DNA from: Spartinivicinus poritis
Lineage (GTDB): Bacteria > Pseudomonadota > Gammaproteobacteria > Pseudomonadales > Zooshikellaceae
Assembly (NCBI RefSeq): GCF_028858535.1
Contig: NZ_JAPMOU010000014.1
Location: forward strand, 62,001 to 126,000
DNA: 64,000 nt
Reading direction: 5' to 3'
The notes below the pieces were generated by a model, which worked only from the letters and a program-made list of their open reading frames with translations, was not told the origin of the DNA and searched no databases. Made by a program: the position numbers and the translations under genes. Below, piece after piece: positions 37,279 through 47,059 of the stretch. How positions within the stretch are numbered: the stretch's first letter is position 1; every line of letters begins with the position of its first letter.

Positions 37279-37405
37279 ATGTACCCAATACGAATGGTTT
37301 TTAGGTGCGGCCATCAAGTGACGAGGCCCCATGAGCCTATAATAATAGGTGATTGGGGCGAGAAATGAAGATAACAAAACCTAGAAATCATTCGTGAAGG
37401 GTATA
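37279..37405 (+). repeat. Small inverted-repeat element, family A copy 3
   Basis: A 127-base element with ends GTACCCAATACGAATGG and ATTCGTGAAGGGTATA. The core is a hairpin made by GGCCCCATGAGCCTATA and ATAGGTGATTGGGGC. Its complement aligns with A1 at nearly every position, in opposite orientation. A1 and A3 therefore stand close to the two outer borders of the siderophore locus (21.9-37.3 kb). Confidence 0.85.
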
Positions 37406-37767
37406 GGTTAACTGTCCACTTGTGTTTGTGATCTCATCCTGCATTTTCGAACGCTTTCTTTTGAATTAACCACTATTTGAGTCGTTTAATGACCTGCTGA
37501 CGTTATGGTGGTTTGCACATAGGTGTTTAAGTATGGTTTTATAACCTTTTATGAGAGTGTCGCAAAATCAGGGAAATATGAAGTGATAGAGTGTTCTGGC
37601 ATTGCTGGCTGGACCCAGCTAAAGCGCTAAAGACTATGGATGGCCTTTAGAGTGGTAGAAGAATACCCTGTTACTTCATGTTTTTATCCAACACCCTTTT
37701 ACGTCACCCCTCTGCAGTTGGGTGATGTATACTTCTGCGAATGGTCATATAACCCTGGTGATAAACT
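37406..37767. other. 362-base intergenic region before ampE
   Basis: No open frame, repeat or RNA gene is recognisable. ampD, which normally precedes ampE, is not here even as a fragment that I can identify. The segment presumably holds the ampE promoter. Confidence 0.5.
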
Positions 37768-38664
37768 ATGCTATTCATTTCTTTGTGTATAGGTGTTGCT
37801 ATTTTTTTTATGGCTGATAGCCGTAAATTCATACAGCATGATAACTGGTTTAATAAACTGATTGAGTTAGTGGCGAGCAAGCTAGGTGGTAATTTGGGGG
37901 CTGAGTGGATCTGGGTTATCACATTGTTGATTCCTACTGCAGTTGTCGCCTGGTTAGTCAGTGAAGCCAATGAGGCTTGGCTAGGCTTCCCCATGTTGTT
38001 GATAAGTGTGGTTCTTTTAGTCTATTCCTTGGGGAGGGAAGGGTATTTAAATAGACTAGACCTCTATGTAGCTTCATTGAAAGTAGCTAATGCTGAAACG
38101 GTATTTATTCGTGCGCAAGAATTGTTTCCAGTACTCAGTAAAGATTTACGTGATGAATGGTCTCATCAGTATCAACAAATTAGACAGTTAGTGTTTTATC
38201 AGGTATTGGAGCAACTGTTTACCACTGTATTTTGGTTTATTGTATTAGGGCCTGTAGCTGCTCTTATTTATCGTATGAATGAGCTGTATTTGGCTAATCA
38301 GCAGCAAAATGATGAAAACAAATTAGCTTCTGCGCATGTGGCTTGGGATTTAAAATATATTATTGAATGGTTACCTGCCAGAGTGCTTGCGTGGTCATTT
38401 ACCTTAGCTGGTAACTTCACTAAAGCTTATCATGAATGCCAACAAAGCTGGCGGCGATGGGCTGAGCCCCCAGGAGAGTTAGTGGTTCGTACGGGATTGC
38501 AGGCGCTAACTATTCCATTGGATATGGAGGAGTTTAAGCAAACAACTGATACGACAGAGCAGCAACAGATGGCTGCTGATGAATTGATGGCTGTGCGAGG
38601 GTTGTTGAATCGAACAGTAGTTATCTGGGGAGCAATTATCGCGCTAGTTACCTTACTGACTTAA
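37768..38664 (+). CDS. ampE: AmpE-like inner-membrane regulatory protein
   Basis: A 298-residue membrane protein of the AmpE/CobD-like family. In enterobacteria and Pseudomonas, AmpE is encoded behind ampD and is a putative sensor in beta-lactamase induction. Visible features are LVYSLGREGYLNRLDLYVASLK, the hydrophobic segment QLFTTVFWFIVLGPVAALIYRM and RVLAWSFTLAGNF. The C terminus ends in a hydrophobic helix (RTVVIWGAIIALVTLL). Its stop converges on the sensor kinase stop, 9 bases away. ampD is absent from the expected place upstream. Confidence 0.85.
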   Translation: MLFISLCIGVAIFFMADSRKFIQHDNWFNKLIELVASKLGGNLGAEWIWVITLLIPTAVVAWLVSEANEAWLGFPMLLISVVLLVYSLGREGYLNRLDLYVASLKVANAETVFIRAQELFPVLSKDLRDEWSHQYQQIRQLVFYQVLEQLFTTVFWFIVLGPVAALIYRMNELYLANQQQNDENKLASAHVAWDLKYIIEWLPARVLAWSFTLAGNFTKAYHECQQSWRRWAEPPGELVVRTGLQALTIPLDMEEFKQTTDTTEQQQMAADELMAVRGLLNRTVVIWGAIIALVTLLT

Positions 38665-38673
38665 TAGGGATTA

Positions 38674-40713
38674 TTAGTCTCTTAGGGCTGTTTCTATTGC
38701 TTTTGCTTTGGGGATGGGAGTTAGCTCAACTTTTAGGGGTAAGCTGATAATAAATTCTGTGCCTATTCCAGCAGCTGACTTCACATGTAACTGCCCTTTG
38801 TGGTTATTAGTGATAATGAAATACGACACTGATAACCCTAAACCAGTGCCAATTCCCACTTCTTTAGTCGTAAAAAAAGGTTCAAATATACGTTTACGCG
38901 TAGTGTTGTCCATGCCGATACCATTATCTTCGACTTTAATAATGGCTTGGGTCGTTGTTTGTTTACTCGTGATAATAATTTTGCCATTCCACTTTGGCTC
39001 TTCGCGCTGATTAATGGCTTGGGCAGCATTTTTGATTAAATTAAGTAGTACTTGCTCAAGCTCGTTGGCAATACAGGGCACACTGGTAAGGGTGTCATCC
39101 AGGTTGGTGATGATATGGATTCGTTCTAGCTCAAGGCCATGTTTAATGTCTAAGTCGCTGTGAGCAATTTCAATGGTACGATTGATTAATTCACTTAGAT
39201 CGGTTGGAGATAGGGTTCTTGAGCTACGACGGCTGAATTGCAGCATATTCTGCACAATTTTAGAGGCTCGGGTACCTGCGTCTTTAATGTTACTCAAAAA
39301 GCGGGTAATACCCCTTTGCTCCATATAAATGTAAAGTTGGTGGATATCCAGTTGTAGCTTTTCTGCTTCCTCTTTATTTTTAGCTAAGGTAGGAGAAATG
39401 CGGCGTAAAATATTCTGCACTCCCTGAACAATGCCACCTAGCGGGTTATTAATTTCATGGGCCATACCGGCGGCCAGTCCACCTACTGATAACATTTTTT
39501 CAGTTTGTACCATAGTGTCTTCTAATTGAATGCGCTGAGTTATGTTATCTAGCCGGATGACGGCTCCTTGGTGCTCTTCTCCACAAAGTGGGTAGATAAC
39601 CAGGTCAAAATAGTTCTCTTCATTGTGGTGAGTGAGGGGGACGCGCTCGACAGTTTCCACGGTTTGATGACTTAACGCTTTATCTATTTCAGGCTCGTGC
39701 TCAGCCAGAATAGTAGAAAGCTCTTGAATAGGGCGTTGTAATGCTTGGTTGCCTTTAATGTTAAATAAAGCAGCTGCTTCTTCATTCCACTGTTGAATTT
39801 GTTTATTGGTGTTAATGGCAATTAATGCAGAAGGCATCGAGTTAATAATATTGTTGAGGTATTTCTGTAAAGCAGTCAGCTTTTGCTCAATATGGGTACG
39901 AACCTGAACCTCTAGCTCCAGTTTTTTGTTGGTACGTTGGGTTTCCAAGGCCATTGACTGGGCTTTCATACTGGCTTGCTCTGCTTCATCACGCGCTTTT
40001 CTTAGCAGCTGATCTCTAGCTTCAATACGATTCAGCATGGTATTGAAGGCAGTAGCCAAAATTCCTAGCTCATCATTATGAAACTTCGTTGCGCGTACTG
40101 AATAGTTTTCTTCAATGGAGACAGTATGAGCCAATTTAATTAAGTGTAATACTGGTTTAGTAATGACCTGACGGATAACACCAGTCACAAATAGCATAAT
40201 CAGTACAGCAAAAATCATGATGATTAAAATAGCCACTTTCATTGCCAAAAATAACATTTCAGGTAATGAATGATTGGCTTTGATTTCAAGGGTAAGTTGC
40301 TGGCCATCATCTAACTGGATTTTTTCAACATAAGAGGATGGCTCTAGCGTTATAGAAGTAATACTGGTTTGTGACTGGTGTTGCTCATCAGGAAAAGATA
40401 ACAGTAATTTACCCTGTTGGTCATAAAAGCTAATTGATTCAATATAATCAAACTGACTTAAATGCTGTAACAAATGACGAGCTAATTCAGGCTCACGTTG
40501 AATTTGGGAAATCAATAGTGGGTTAGTTAACAGCTTACTGGTGGTTGTAACATTGTGAGGAACAATATAATCCTTGGATATTAAGTAAGTTGTTAATACC
40601 AACGTAATGCTGGCAACAAAGGCAATAGAAATGATAACACTTAGCAGCAGAAGTAATAATTTGCGGCTAATGGGCAGGCTTGACAGATATCCTGAGATTG
40701 ATGATTGAGTCAT
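38674..40713 (-). CDS. Membrane sensor histidine kinase (HAMP-PAS-HisKA-HATPase)
   Basis: A 679-residue kinase. It has an N-terminal helix (about residues 17-38), a periplasmic domain, a second helix (about 155-180), HAMP, a coiled coil, a PAS domain starting at NNIINSMPSALIAINTN, the H-box GMAHEINNPLGG, the N-box NLIKNAAQAI, the G1 motif VEDNGIGM and the G2 motif GTGLGLSVSY. The same gene order (kinase, panE, response regulator, yajQ) occurs in Pseudomonas aeruginosa as I recall (PA4398 to PA4395). The partner is likely the response regulator at 41783. The signal is unknown. Confidence 0.93.
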   Translation of the reverse strand: MTQSSISGYLSSLPISRKLLLLLLSVIISIAFVASITLVLTTYLISKDYIVPHNVTTTSKLLTNPLLISQIQREPELARHLLQHLSQFDYIESISFYDQQGKLLLSFPDEQHQSQTSITSITLEPSSYVEKIQLDDGQQLTLEIKANHSLPEMLFLAMKVAILIIMIFAVLIMLFVTGVIRQVITKPVLHLIKLAHTVSIEENYSVRATKFHNDELGILATAFNTMLNRIEARDQLLRKARDEAEQASMKAQSMALETQRTNKKLELEVQVRTHIEQKLTALQKYLNNIINSMPSALIAINTNKQIQQWNEEAAALFNIKGNQALQRPIQELSTILAEHEPEIDKALSHQTVETVERVPLTHHNEENYFDLVIYPLCGEEHQGAVIRLDNITQRIQLEDTMVQTEKMLSVGGLAAGMAHEINNPLGGIVQGVQNILRRISPTLAKNKEEAEKLQLDIHQLYIYMEQRGITRFLSNIKDAGTRASKIVQNMLQFSRRSSRTLSPTDLSELINRTIEIAHSDLDIKHGLELERIHIITNLDDTLTSVPCIANELEQVLLNLIKNAAQAINQREEPKWNGKIIITSKQTTTQAIIKVEDNGIGMDNTTRKRIFEPFFTTKEVGIGTGLGLSVSYFIITNNHKGQLHVKSAAGIGTEFIISLPLKVELTPIPKAKAIETALRD

Positions 40714-40754
40714 ATATAGGTTTGATACTATAGCCTTTACGGCAGGTTACATTA

Positions 40755-41675
40755 TTAACTGTAGCCTTTTTCCTTTAAGGTGCGAACTAACCATTGATGA
40801 TGGGGCAGGTCAATTCCCATTATATGGGCTTTATCAATAATATAGCCATTGATGTAACTTAGCTCAGTTGCTTTTCCTGCTTTTACATCTTGAAGTGTTG
40901 ATGAATAGTTATCGGCAGTTTGTAAGATGACCCTTTTCACTAATGTGACTAGTTGATCAGATAAGGGTATTTGCAACTGCTTAAGTATAGCTTCTGTTTC
41001 TAAGCAAAGGGCAATAACCTGTTGCCTTAATCCCTGATGTTGCCATAACTCACCATTTTTACATTGATAAAGTGCTGTAAGGCCGTTGATGGCACCGTTA
41101 ATAGCTACTTTTTCCCAGAGGGTGGTGAGTGGAGTTGTAGTCCAATGAATATTCAGAGGTAACTGAGCAAACTGCTGGAACTGACAGCGGGGTTTAGCAT
41201 TATTAAGCTGGGGACTAAGTTCGCCAATAGTAATTTGGCCAAGTCCTGCGTGTACTACTTGAAATGGTTTAGTTAAGAAGCAACCATGGGTTACTGAACC
41301 GACCGCAATTTGCTGGTTTGGCAGTGTGTTCGCGATAACTTGTTGAGAACCTAAACCATTTTGTAACAAAATGACTTGAGCATCAGCTGTTAGCAAATGG
41401 GCGATTGACTGAACAGCTGGAAGCGCATCATAGGCTTTGGTAGTCACAATTAATTTGTTGATATGGTGGTGAAGGGCGCAATGATCAACTACTGGTACTT
41501 TACAAGAAAAGTGTAAGTCAGTCTGCTGGTAATGAATGGCTTGGGAAGGAGTGCTTGCTCGTTTAACGATCAATTTAACTGGTTGTTGTTGTCTGGCGAG
41601 TTGACTAGCCAGTAAGCAACCCATAGCGCCGGCACCAAGAATATACCAAGGCTGGTTATTAAGAGATTGAGTCAT
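40755..41675 (-). CDS. panE: 2-dehydropantoate 2-reductase-like protein (PanE/ApbA)
   Basis: A 306-residue NADPH-dependent reductase. It has the N-terminal dinucleotide loop ILGAGAMGCLLASQLA, VILLQNGLGSQQ, WEKVAINGAINGLTAL with the catalytic Lys, and GKATELSYINGYI with the conserved Glu. It would reduce ketopantoate to pantoate for coenzyme A synthesis. It sits between the sensor kinase and the response regulator, 42 bases behind the next gene's end region, in an order shared with Pseudomonas. Confidence 0.92.
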   Translation of the reverse strand: MTQSLNNQPWYILGAGAMGCLLASQLARQQQPVKLIVKRASTPSQAIHYQQTDLHFSCKVPVVDHCALHHHINKLIVTTKAYDALPAVQSIAHLLTADAQVILLQNGLGSQQVIANTLPNQQIAVGSVTHGCFLTKPFQVVHAGLGQITIGELSPQLNNAKPRCQFQQFAQLPLNIHWTTTPLTTLWEKVAINGAINGLTALYQCKNGELWQHQGLRQQVIALCLETEAILKQLQIPLSDQLVTLVKRVILQTADNYSSTLQDVKAGKATELSYINGYIIDKAHIMGIDLPHHQWLVRTLKEKGYS

Positions 41676-41782
41676 GCTATAAAAAAGCTATCTAAATAAC
41701 GACAATAGCAGAATAATAACAGCAGCAAAAAATGGTACCAGCATTCTTATTAGCAATATGACTAAAGCGGGTGATTTTTTTA

Positions 41783-42784
41783 CTATGATGTTGCTTCACT
41801 TTGAGGTGGTTTTTTCTTCAGCATACCAGGGTTCCATTGGGTGGCTGTTATCAGGCCAGTTTCAAGTGATTTTTGGAGCATTTTACGAGTAACCACCAAC
41901 AATTGTTCCGCGGTAGGTAATGGGGGGGTGTTCGTTAGTATGCACATACTCATGGCTGCTTTAATTGAAATATAGCCAACAGATGACTTAAATGCTTTTA
42001 GATTAAGCCCTTCATAAATGCGGCGAAAGCTTTTTGGCGTATATTGCTCATCATGCAGATGGGTAGTAATGATTGAGAACTGATCATCACCAGTGCGAGT
42101 AATAATATCGAGTGGTCTGATTAACTGCTGCAGGCGTCGAGCAACACCTTTGGCCACTTCATTATAAATAGCTAGCCCCCGTTGCTGTTCAATTTGCTTG
42201 GCATTTTGCAAGGCAATGACCAGTAAACAAGCAGAAGCATCACGTGACTCTACATGCCGAATGGCTTCACTTAGATGGTTAAGGCAAAATCGTAAATTAC
42301 CGATACCAGTTAAATGGTCGGTGAGGCTGTGTTTTTCAAGTTGTTGGAGGTTATCAACTAATAACTTATTTTCTTCTAAAAGCTGGTTTTGCATATGCGC
42401 TGTTCGGTCAGCTGCAAATATTCTTGGTAATAGCTGATCGTTCATTACTGATTTATTGATGAAGTCATCGACACCCCGATCAAATGCCTCTGCCAGTGCT
42501 TTTACTCCTTCTTTGGCTGTTAGCAAAATGACATACGTGAAGTGGTGTAGGCGTTTGTCTAATTCTCTAACCTGCTGGGTGAGTTGCAAACCATCCATTT
42601 CAGGCATTAACCAGTCTGCTACTAAAATACTGGCAGGGCGTTTTTGTAGTTGAACCAGAGCTTCATTAGCACTACTAGCGAACCGGATATCCCGAAAGCC
42701 TGCTCCTTTTAAGGTGCGGCCAATCATTACGCTACTAAACTTCGCATCGTCAACAACCATTATTGGTATATTAAGATTCGCCAT
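41783..42784 (-). CDS. Response regulator with degenerate GGDEF domain
   Basis: Residues 1-125 are a receiver domain: acidic pocket MVVDDAKFSS, phospho-acceptor Asp in LVADWLMPEMDG, Thr in VILLTAKEG and Lys in FINKSV. A coiled linker follows, then a GGDEF-type domain (SLTDHLTGIGNLRFCLNHL onwards). Its active-site motif reads TGDDQF in place of GGDEF, so diguanylate cyclase activity is unlikely and it may bind c-di-GMP or a protein partner instead. It is the probable partner of the kinase two genes downstream. Confidence 0.88.
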   Translation of the reverse strand: MANLNIPIMVVDDAKFSSVMIGRTLKGAGFRDIRFASSANEALVQLQKRPASILVADWLMPEMDGLQLTQQVRELDKRLHHFTYVILLTAKEGVKALAEAFDRGVDDFINKSVMNDQLLPRIFAADRTAHMQNQLLEENKLLVDNLQQLEKHSLTDHLTGIGNLRFCLNHLSEAIRHVESRDASACLLVIALQNAKQIEQQRGLAIYNEVAKGVARRLQQLIRPLDIITRTGDDQFSIITTHLHDEQYTPKSFRRIYEGLNLKAFKSSVGYISIKAAMSMCILTNTPPLPTAEQLLVVTRKMLQKSLETGLITATQWNPGMLKKKPPQSEATS

Positions 42785-43079
42785 TAGGGTCCTGTTATAT
42801 TGTTTAGTAAGTGAGTGGCTAGTACAAAACAGACTAACCTAAAAATAAGTTATAATAACTGCTGGCAATATCTGTCAAATATACAACAAGTTGCTAGTGC
42901 TGTGTTCTACCTGAGGCGACGATTTAGAACTTAATCAAAATCCTGGTTTAAAGGGGCTTGACAAAAACTGTTGCATCGTCTCCTAAACATGCTCAAACCC
43001 GCTTCACTCGTCGTATCAGAAGACACTACACTAGCCGTTTCTGAAATTGCTTTAATTAATTATAGTGCTGGGAGAATTT

Positions 43080-43562
43080 ATGCCTTCTTTTGACATCGTT
43101 TCTGAAGTGGATAGCCATGAGTTAACCAATGCGGTTGATCAAGCCAGTCGTGAGCTGGAAACCCGCTATGATTTTCGTGGAATAGAGGCCAGCTTTAGCT
43201 TAACAGAAAAACAGATTCAAATGACAGCAGAGGCTGACTTTCAGTTACAGCAAATGCTGGAAATGCTGAAAGGCAAGCTAATTAAGCGAGGGATTGATGT
43301 AAAGTGCCTGGAAGTAGCAGATTTTTACGGCTCAGGGAAGTTAGTCAAGCAAGAGGCAACTGTACGAGAAGGATTGGACAAAGAGCTTGCTAAAAAAGTC
43401 GTTAAGTTGATCAAAGATGCAAAACTGAAAGTACAAGCGGCAGTACAAGGAGAGAAAGTCAGGGTTACGGGTAAAAAGCGTGATGATTTACAGTCAACGA
43501 TTGCCTTGCTGAAAGAAGCGAGTCTAGATATGCCGCTACAATACAATAACTTTCGTGACTAG
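43080..43562 (+). CDS. yajQ: YajQ family nucleotide-binding protein
   Basis: A 160-residue protein beginning [20 protein letters not shown] with the family segments [13 protein letters not shown] and [20 protein letters not shown], ending [12 protein letters not shown]. YajQ proteins bind nucleotides, and one from Xanthomonas is a c-di-GMP effector. I use the ATG at 43080 because GGAGA stands 5 bases upstream and the family starts MPSFD. In the 295-base gap before it I see a TTGACA at 42959 without a good -10, so the promoter is not assigned. Confidence 0.96.
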   Translation: MPSFDIVSEVDSHELTNAVDQASRELETRYDFRGIEASFSLTEKQIQMTAEADFQLQQMLEMLKGKLIKRGIDVKCLEVADFYGSGKLVKQEATVREGLDKELAKKVVKLIKDAKLKVQAAVQGEKVRVTGKKRDDLQSTIALLKEASLDMPLQYNNFRD

Positions 43563-43575
43563 TTGATTGGTGGGG

Positions 43576-43600
43576 GGAGGTGGTTGTTGCAACGACCTCC
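43576..43600. terminator. Inverted repeat between convergent yajQ and ABC permease genes
   Basis: GGAGGT, GGTTG, TTG, CAACG, ACCTCC forms an 11-position stem with one G-G mismatch around a 3-base loop. There is no T-run on either side. It is in the right place to serve as a bidirectional transcript end, but it is not a classical intrinsic terminator. Confidence 0.4.
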
Positions 43601-43616
43601 TAACAGCGCGTGATGG

Positions 43617-44630
43617 TTAATTGCGCTCCCATCGAAAAAAACTGGCCGCAATCACCAAGCAAACAACAGTAAATATCACCATGATCAGTAAGTGATTGCT
43701 GATATCGGTCAGGCTGGCTCCATTAATCATAATTTCCCTTGATGCAGTGACCATATGATTTAAAGGCATTAAGTTGGCTATGAGCTGTAAGGTTTGTGTG
43801 GCACTATCTAAGGAAAACCAAACACCTGATAAAAACATCATAGGCCAGGCAATGGCGTTTAAAATACCATCAGCTACCTCTTCTGTACTAATGCGAGAGG
43901 CGATAATTAACCCCATGGCTATCATACTGGCACCACCGGTCAACAACACAACAAGTAAATCAATCAGGCTGCCCAGCATTAAAAAGTCGATTGTTAAATA
44001 ACAGCCAAGATAGAGAGTTAAGCTGATAAGCAGGATGACAACTAACCGCGAGCAAGCTTGTGCGGTAATAAACTGTAGTGCTGACAAGGGGGTGGCTTTA
44101 AGGCGTTTTAATACGCCATTTTTGCGGTAGCGAACAATTACAAAACCTACGCCATATAAAGCACTGAACATAATGTTCATGCCAAGTATGCCAGGCATCA
44201 CCCAGTCCACATAACGAATTTCGCGACCTGTGACCGTTTGTTTGGTTGCATCAGCTGCTTGCTGTAGTAATAGCTGCTCCATGAAATAGCCGCCAGTTGA
44301 GTCGCTATTAACCCAGTATTTTATCTGTGAGGACTCAGCTTTAATTAACAGGTCCAACTGATGGTATTTGACTCGATCAATAGCTTGCTGTTGGTCATGA
44401 TAATAAACAAACTCGATAAATTTGAGGTATTTAAGAGGGTTTAACTGATCTGTAGACGTCTCTACAACACCTACTTTATATTGCTGACGCTGGCTATCTG
44501 ATAAGGCAAAGTTAAAGCCAATCACTAATAGAAAAGGCATGATTAGTGACCAAGACCAAGCGGCCTTATCGCGATAAAACTCTTTAGTTCGCGCAATGAA
44601 TATAGCAATAAAGGGTTTAAGGTTTAGCAT
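43617..44630 (-). CDS. ABC-2 type exporter permease
   Basis: A 337-residue membrane protein: one N-terminal helix (WSWSLIMPFLLVIGFNFAL), a periplasmic domain of about 120 residues, then five C-terminal helices, including YVDWVMPGILGMNIMFSALYG and the typical NAIAWPMMFLSGVWFSLD. This is the ABC-2 layout of YbhS/DrrB-like exporters. It overlaps the ATPase gene by 14 bases, so the two form one transporter. The substrate is unknown; drug or lipid export is usual for this type. Confidence 0.88.
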   Translation of the reverse strand: MLNLKPFIAIFIARTKEFYRDKAAWSWSLIMPFLLVIGFNFALSDSQRQQYKVGVVETSTDQLNPLKYLKFIEFVYYHDQQQAIDRVKYHQLDLLIKAESSQIKYWVNSDSTGGYFMEQLLLQQAADATKQTVTGREIRYVDWVMPGILGMNIMFSALYGVGFVIVRYRKNGVLKRLKATPLSALQFITAQACSRLVVILLISLTLYLGCYLTIDFLMLGSLIDLLVVLLTGGASMIAMGLIIASRISTEEVADGILNAIAWPMMFLSGVWFSLDSATQTLQLIANLMPLNHMVTASREIMINGASLTDISNHLLIMVIFTVVCLVIAASFFRWERN

Positions 44631-45513
44631 CTTGCAAGTGGTGGCCAGTCAGCTGTAAAAATAAATCTTCTAAATTGTGTCTTCTGATGCTCAGTCCTGC
44701 CAAGTTGACCTGTTCAGCTAATAACTGGTGGATCAGTTTTTCAACTTCATTTGTTGTAAACACCACTTCATTACTATTTACCTGAACTTTAGCAAAAGAC
44801 TTCAGTTGTAAAGTATTAGTAATATTGTCACGAGGGATAGTGACACGAACACTGGAAAAATGCTTTTGTAATAATGCGGTAGGTGTTCCTTGTTCAATAA
44901 TTTTTCCCTGATCAATAATAATTAGTTCATCACACAGTGCTTCAGCTTCATCCATGTAGTGTGTGGTTAGCAAGACGGTTTTACCTTGCTGTTTAATTTT
45001 TTCAATTAACTGCCAAAATTGCCTTCTGGCTTTTGGGTCTAGACCTGTTGTGGGCTCATCAAGAAATATCAAGTCTGGGTCATTTAAAATGCTAAGTGCT
45101 AATAGTAAACGCTGTCGTTGACCACCTGATAATTTAGTAGCATAGCGGTTTAAAATATCATTCAGATTACATAGTTCAATCACGGTGGCTAATGGCAGGG
45201 TATGATGATAAAAGTTGGCAAATAACTTAAGAATTTCTTGTGTTGTTAAATAATCCATTAACGCAGTGGCTTGAAACTGAATGCCGATGCGCTGTTTAAA
45301 GTTATTGTTACGTTGTTTGCCAGCAAAAAGGATGTTACCCACAGTAGGTTTGGTAATGCCTTCAATCATTTCAATGGTGGTGGTTTTGCCGGCACCGTTA
45401 GGCCCAAGTAAACCAAAACAAATACCTTGAGGAATAGCAAAGCTGATTTGGTCAACGGCTAATACCCCAGGGTATTGTTTAGTAAGATCCTTTACCTCAA
45501 GAATATATGACAT
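44617..45513 (-). CDS. ABC-2 type exporter ATP-binding protein
   Basis: A 298-residue ATPase with the P-loop GPNGAGKTT, the signature LSGGQRQRLLLALS, the Walker B IFLDEPTTGLDPKAR and the switch His in LLTTHYMDEAEAL, typical of CcmA/DrrA-type exporters. The C-terminal 80 residues are the accessory domain that occurs in this group (ending RRHNLEDLFLQLTGHHL). It is the first gene of the pair with the permease and lies 29 bases behind the AmpG-like gene. Confidence 0.92.
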   Translation of the reverse strand: MSYILEVKDLTKQYPGVLAVDQISFAIPQGICFGLLGPNGAGKTTTIEMIEGITKPTVGNILFAGKQRNNNFKQRIGIQFQATALMDYLTTQEILKLFANFYHHTLPLATVIELCNLNDILNRYATKLSGGQRQRLLLALSILNDPDLIFLDEPTTGLDPKARRQFWQLIEKIKQQGKTVLLTTHYMDEAEALCDELIIIDQGKIIEQGTPTALLQKHFSSVRVTIPRDNITNTLQLKSFAKVQVNSNEVVFTTNEVEKLIHQLLAEQVNLAGLSIRRHNLEDLFLQLTGHHLQDAKP

Positions 45514-45542
45514 GTCCTTTTTAGAGGTACCCTCATGTTGTT

Positions 45543-46958
45543 TTAGGGTATGGGTAGAGAACTGTTGGCATCTGTATCCTGCTTGTTAGTAGTATCAGGT
45601 GGTGCAACTCTACCTGCAATGACAACTAAAACTAGTACAGGGATACCTAAAATAGCAGTAAAGGTGAAGAAGTGAGAATAGCCAATTTGGTTGACTATCC
45701 AGCCTGAACCGCCCCCAATTAGCTTTGGAAATAACAGCATCAGTGAGCTAAACAATGCATACTGTGTAGCAGAAAATGACACATTCGTTAGGCTTGATAA
45801 GTAAGCAATAAACGCAACTTGAGCTAGCCCACTGCTCAAATTATCTAGGCTAATGGTAAAAATCAGAAAGCTGGTGTCGTGTCCAATATGGGCCAGTGCA
45901 GCAAATAGTAAATTGGTAACGGCAGACATAAAAGCACCAATAAACAGCACTTTAATCACACCAACATACTTAATAATAAAGCCACCTAAAGCAGCTCCTG
46001 CCAAGGTCATGATGACACCATAGACCTTTGATATTGTAGCCACTTCAGACTTAGTGAAACCCATATCCACATAAAAAACGTTAGCGATGACTCCCATAAC
46101 AATATCAGCAATACGATAACTGCCAATTAACAGCAGAATGACTACTGCTTGCCAGCCGTAGCGTTTAATAAAGTCCCAGATGGCGCTAACAAAAATAGTG
46201 ATAATCTGCTTGAGTAACGAAGAGCCAGGTAAATAGCGGCTGATAACAGCATTACTTTTTTGTTCTAACTCAACCGTTGCTTGGTCAATGTTTCGAACGG
46301 GTTCAGGCATCAATAATGTGGTGATAACGCCAATTACCATTAAACTGCCCATCACCAAATAAGTGCTCTGCCAGGCAGTGTACTGATAACCTGTCAGGTC
46401 TCCTGAAAACCAAGCAGCAAGCCCAAGGGTGCCTGCACCACCTGTAATGATGGCAACTCGATAACCTCCAATATACATAGCAGCCATGGCTCCTTGTAAT
46501 TCTGGTTCTGCCATTTCAATTCGATAAGCATCAATAACAATATCTTGAGTAGCTGCACTAAGCGCCGCGATTACTGCAAGTGTTGCCATTATTTCTAGAG
46601 GGAAGCCTGAACTGGCTAAAGGGTTTTGCAAAGCCATTAAGAGAAAACAGGATAAAATGGTCAGCTGGCATAGCAGCAACCAGCTGCGGCGTTGACCACA
46701 CTTTTGGCTTAATGTCGGGATTGCTATTTTATCAACAAGTGGGGACCACAAAAATTTAAAGGCGAAAGCTAATCCTGTCAGGCTGAGCAAAGTGATTGAT
46801 GCTCGGTCGACACCTGCTTCTCTTAGCCAGAAAGACAGCGAAGAGAAAATCAGCATAAAGGGCAGGCCAGATGAAAAGCCCAGCAGTAGCATGGTAATGA
46901 CCCGGCGCTGGGTGTATATAGCCAGGGTGTCAAGGAGTTTTGATAAGGTAGCCTGCAT
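45543..46958 (-). CDS. ampG: AmpG-like muropeptide MFS permease
   Basis: A 471-residue permease with about 12-14 hydrophobic helices. It has the AmpG-type N terminus MLLLGFSSGLPFMLIFSSLSFWLREAGV split over the first helix, FKFLWSPLVDKI, RRSWLLLCQL and ATQDIVIDAYRIE. AmpG imports anhydro-muropeptides for cell-wall recycling. With AmpE at 37.8 kb it is the second recycling-related gene here. I start at the ATG at 46958; an in-frame TTG five codons upstream is possible. Confidence 0.9.
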   Translation of the reverse strand: MQATLSKLLDTLAIYTQRRVITMLLLGFSSGLPFMLIFSSLSFWLREAGVDRASITLLSLTGLAFAFKFLWSPLVDKIAIPTLSQKCGQRRSWLLLCQLTILSCFLLMALQNPLASSGFPLEIMATLAVIAALSAATQDIVIDAYRIEMAEPELQGAMAAMYIGGYRVAIITGGAGTLGLAAWFSGDLTGYQYTAWQSTYLVMGSLMVIGVITTLLMPEPVRNIDQATVELEQKSNAVISRYLPGSSLLKQIITIFVSAIWDFIKRYGWQAVVILLLIGSYRIADIVMGVIANVFYVDMGFTKSEVATISKVYGVIMTLAGAALGGFIIKYVGVIKVLFIGAFMSAVTNLLFAALAHIGHDTSFLIFTISLDNLSSGLAQVAFIAYLSSLTNVSFSATQYALFSSLMLLFPKLIGGGSGWIVNQIGYSHFFTFTAILGIPVLVLVVIAGRVAPPDTTNKQDTDANSSLPIP

Positions 46959-47059
46959 GTTTCTTCTACTCAAGTTAGTATCAACTGATTCTTTCCAATG
47001 GATATATGTATTGATAGTAATGAGTTCGTGAGCGCTTGTTAAGGTTATATAACTTGATA

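Noticed and set aside
42940-43000. TTGACA-containing promoter for yajQ
   Set aside because: The -35-like TTGACA at 42959 has no acceptable -10 element at 16-18 bases, so I did not list it as a promoter.
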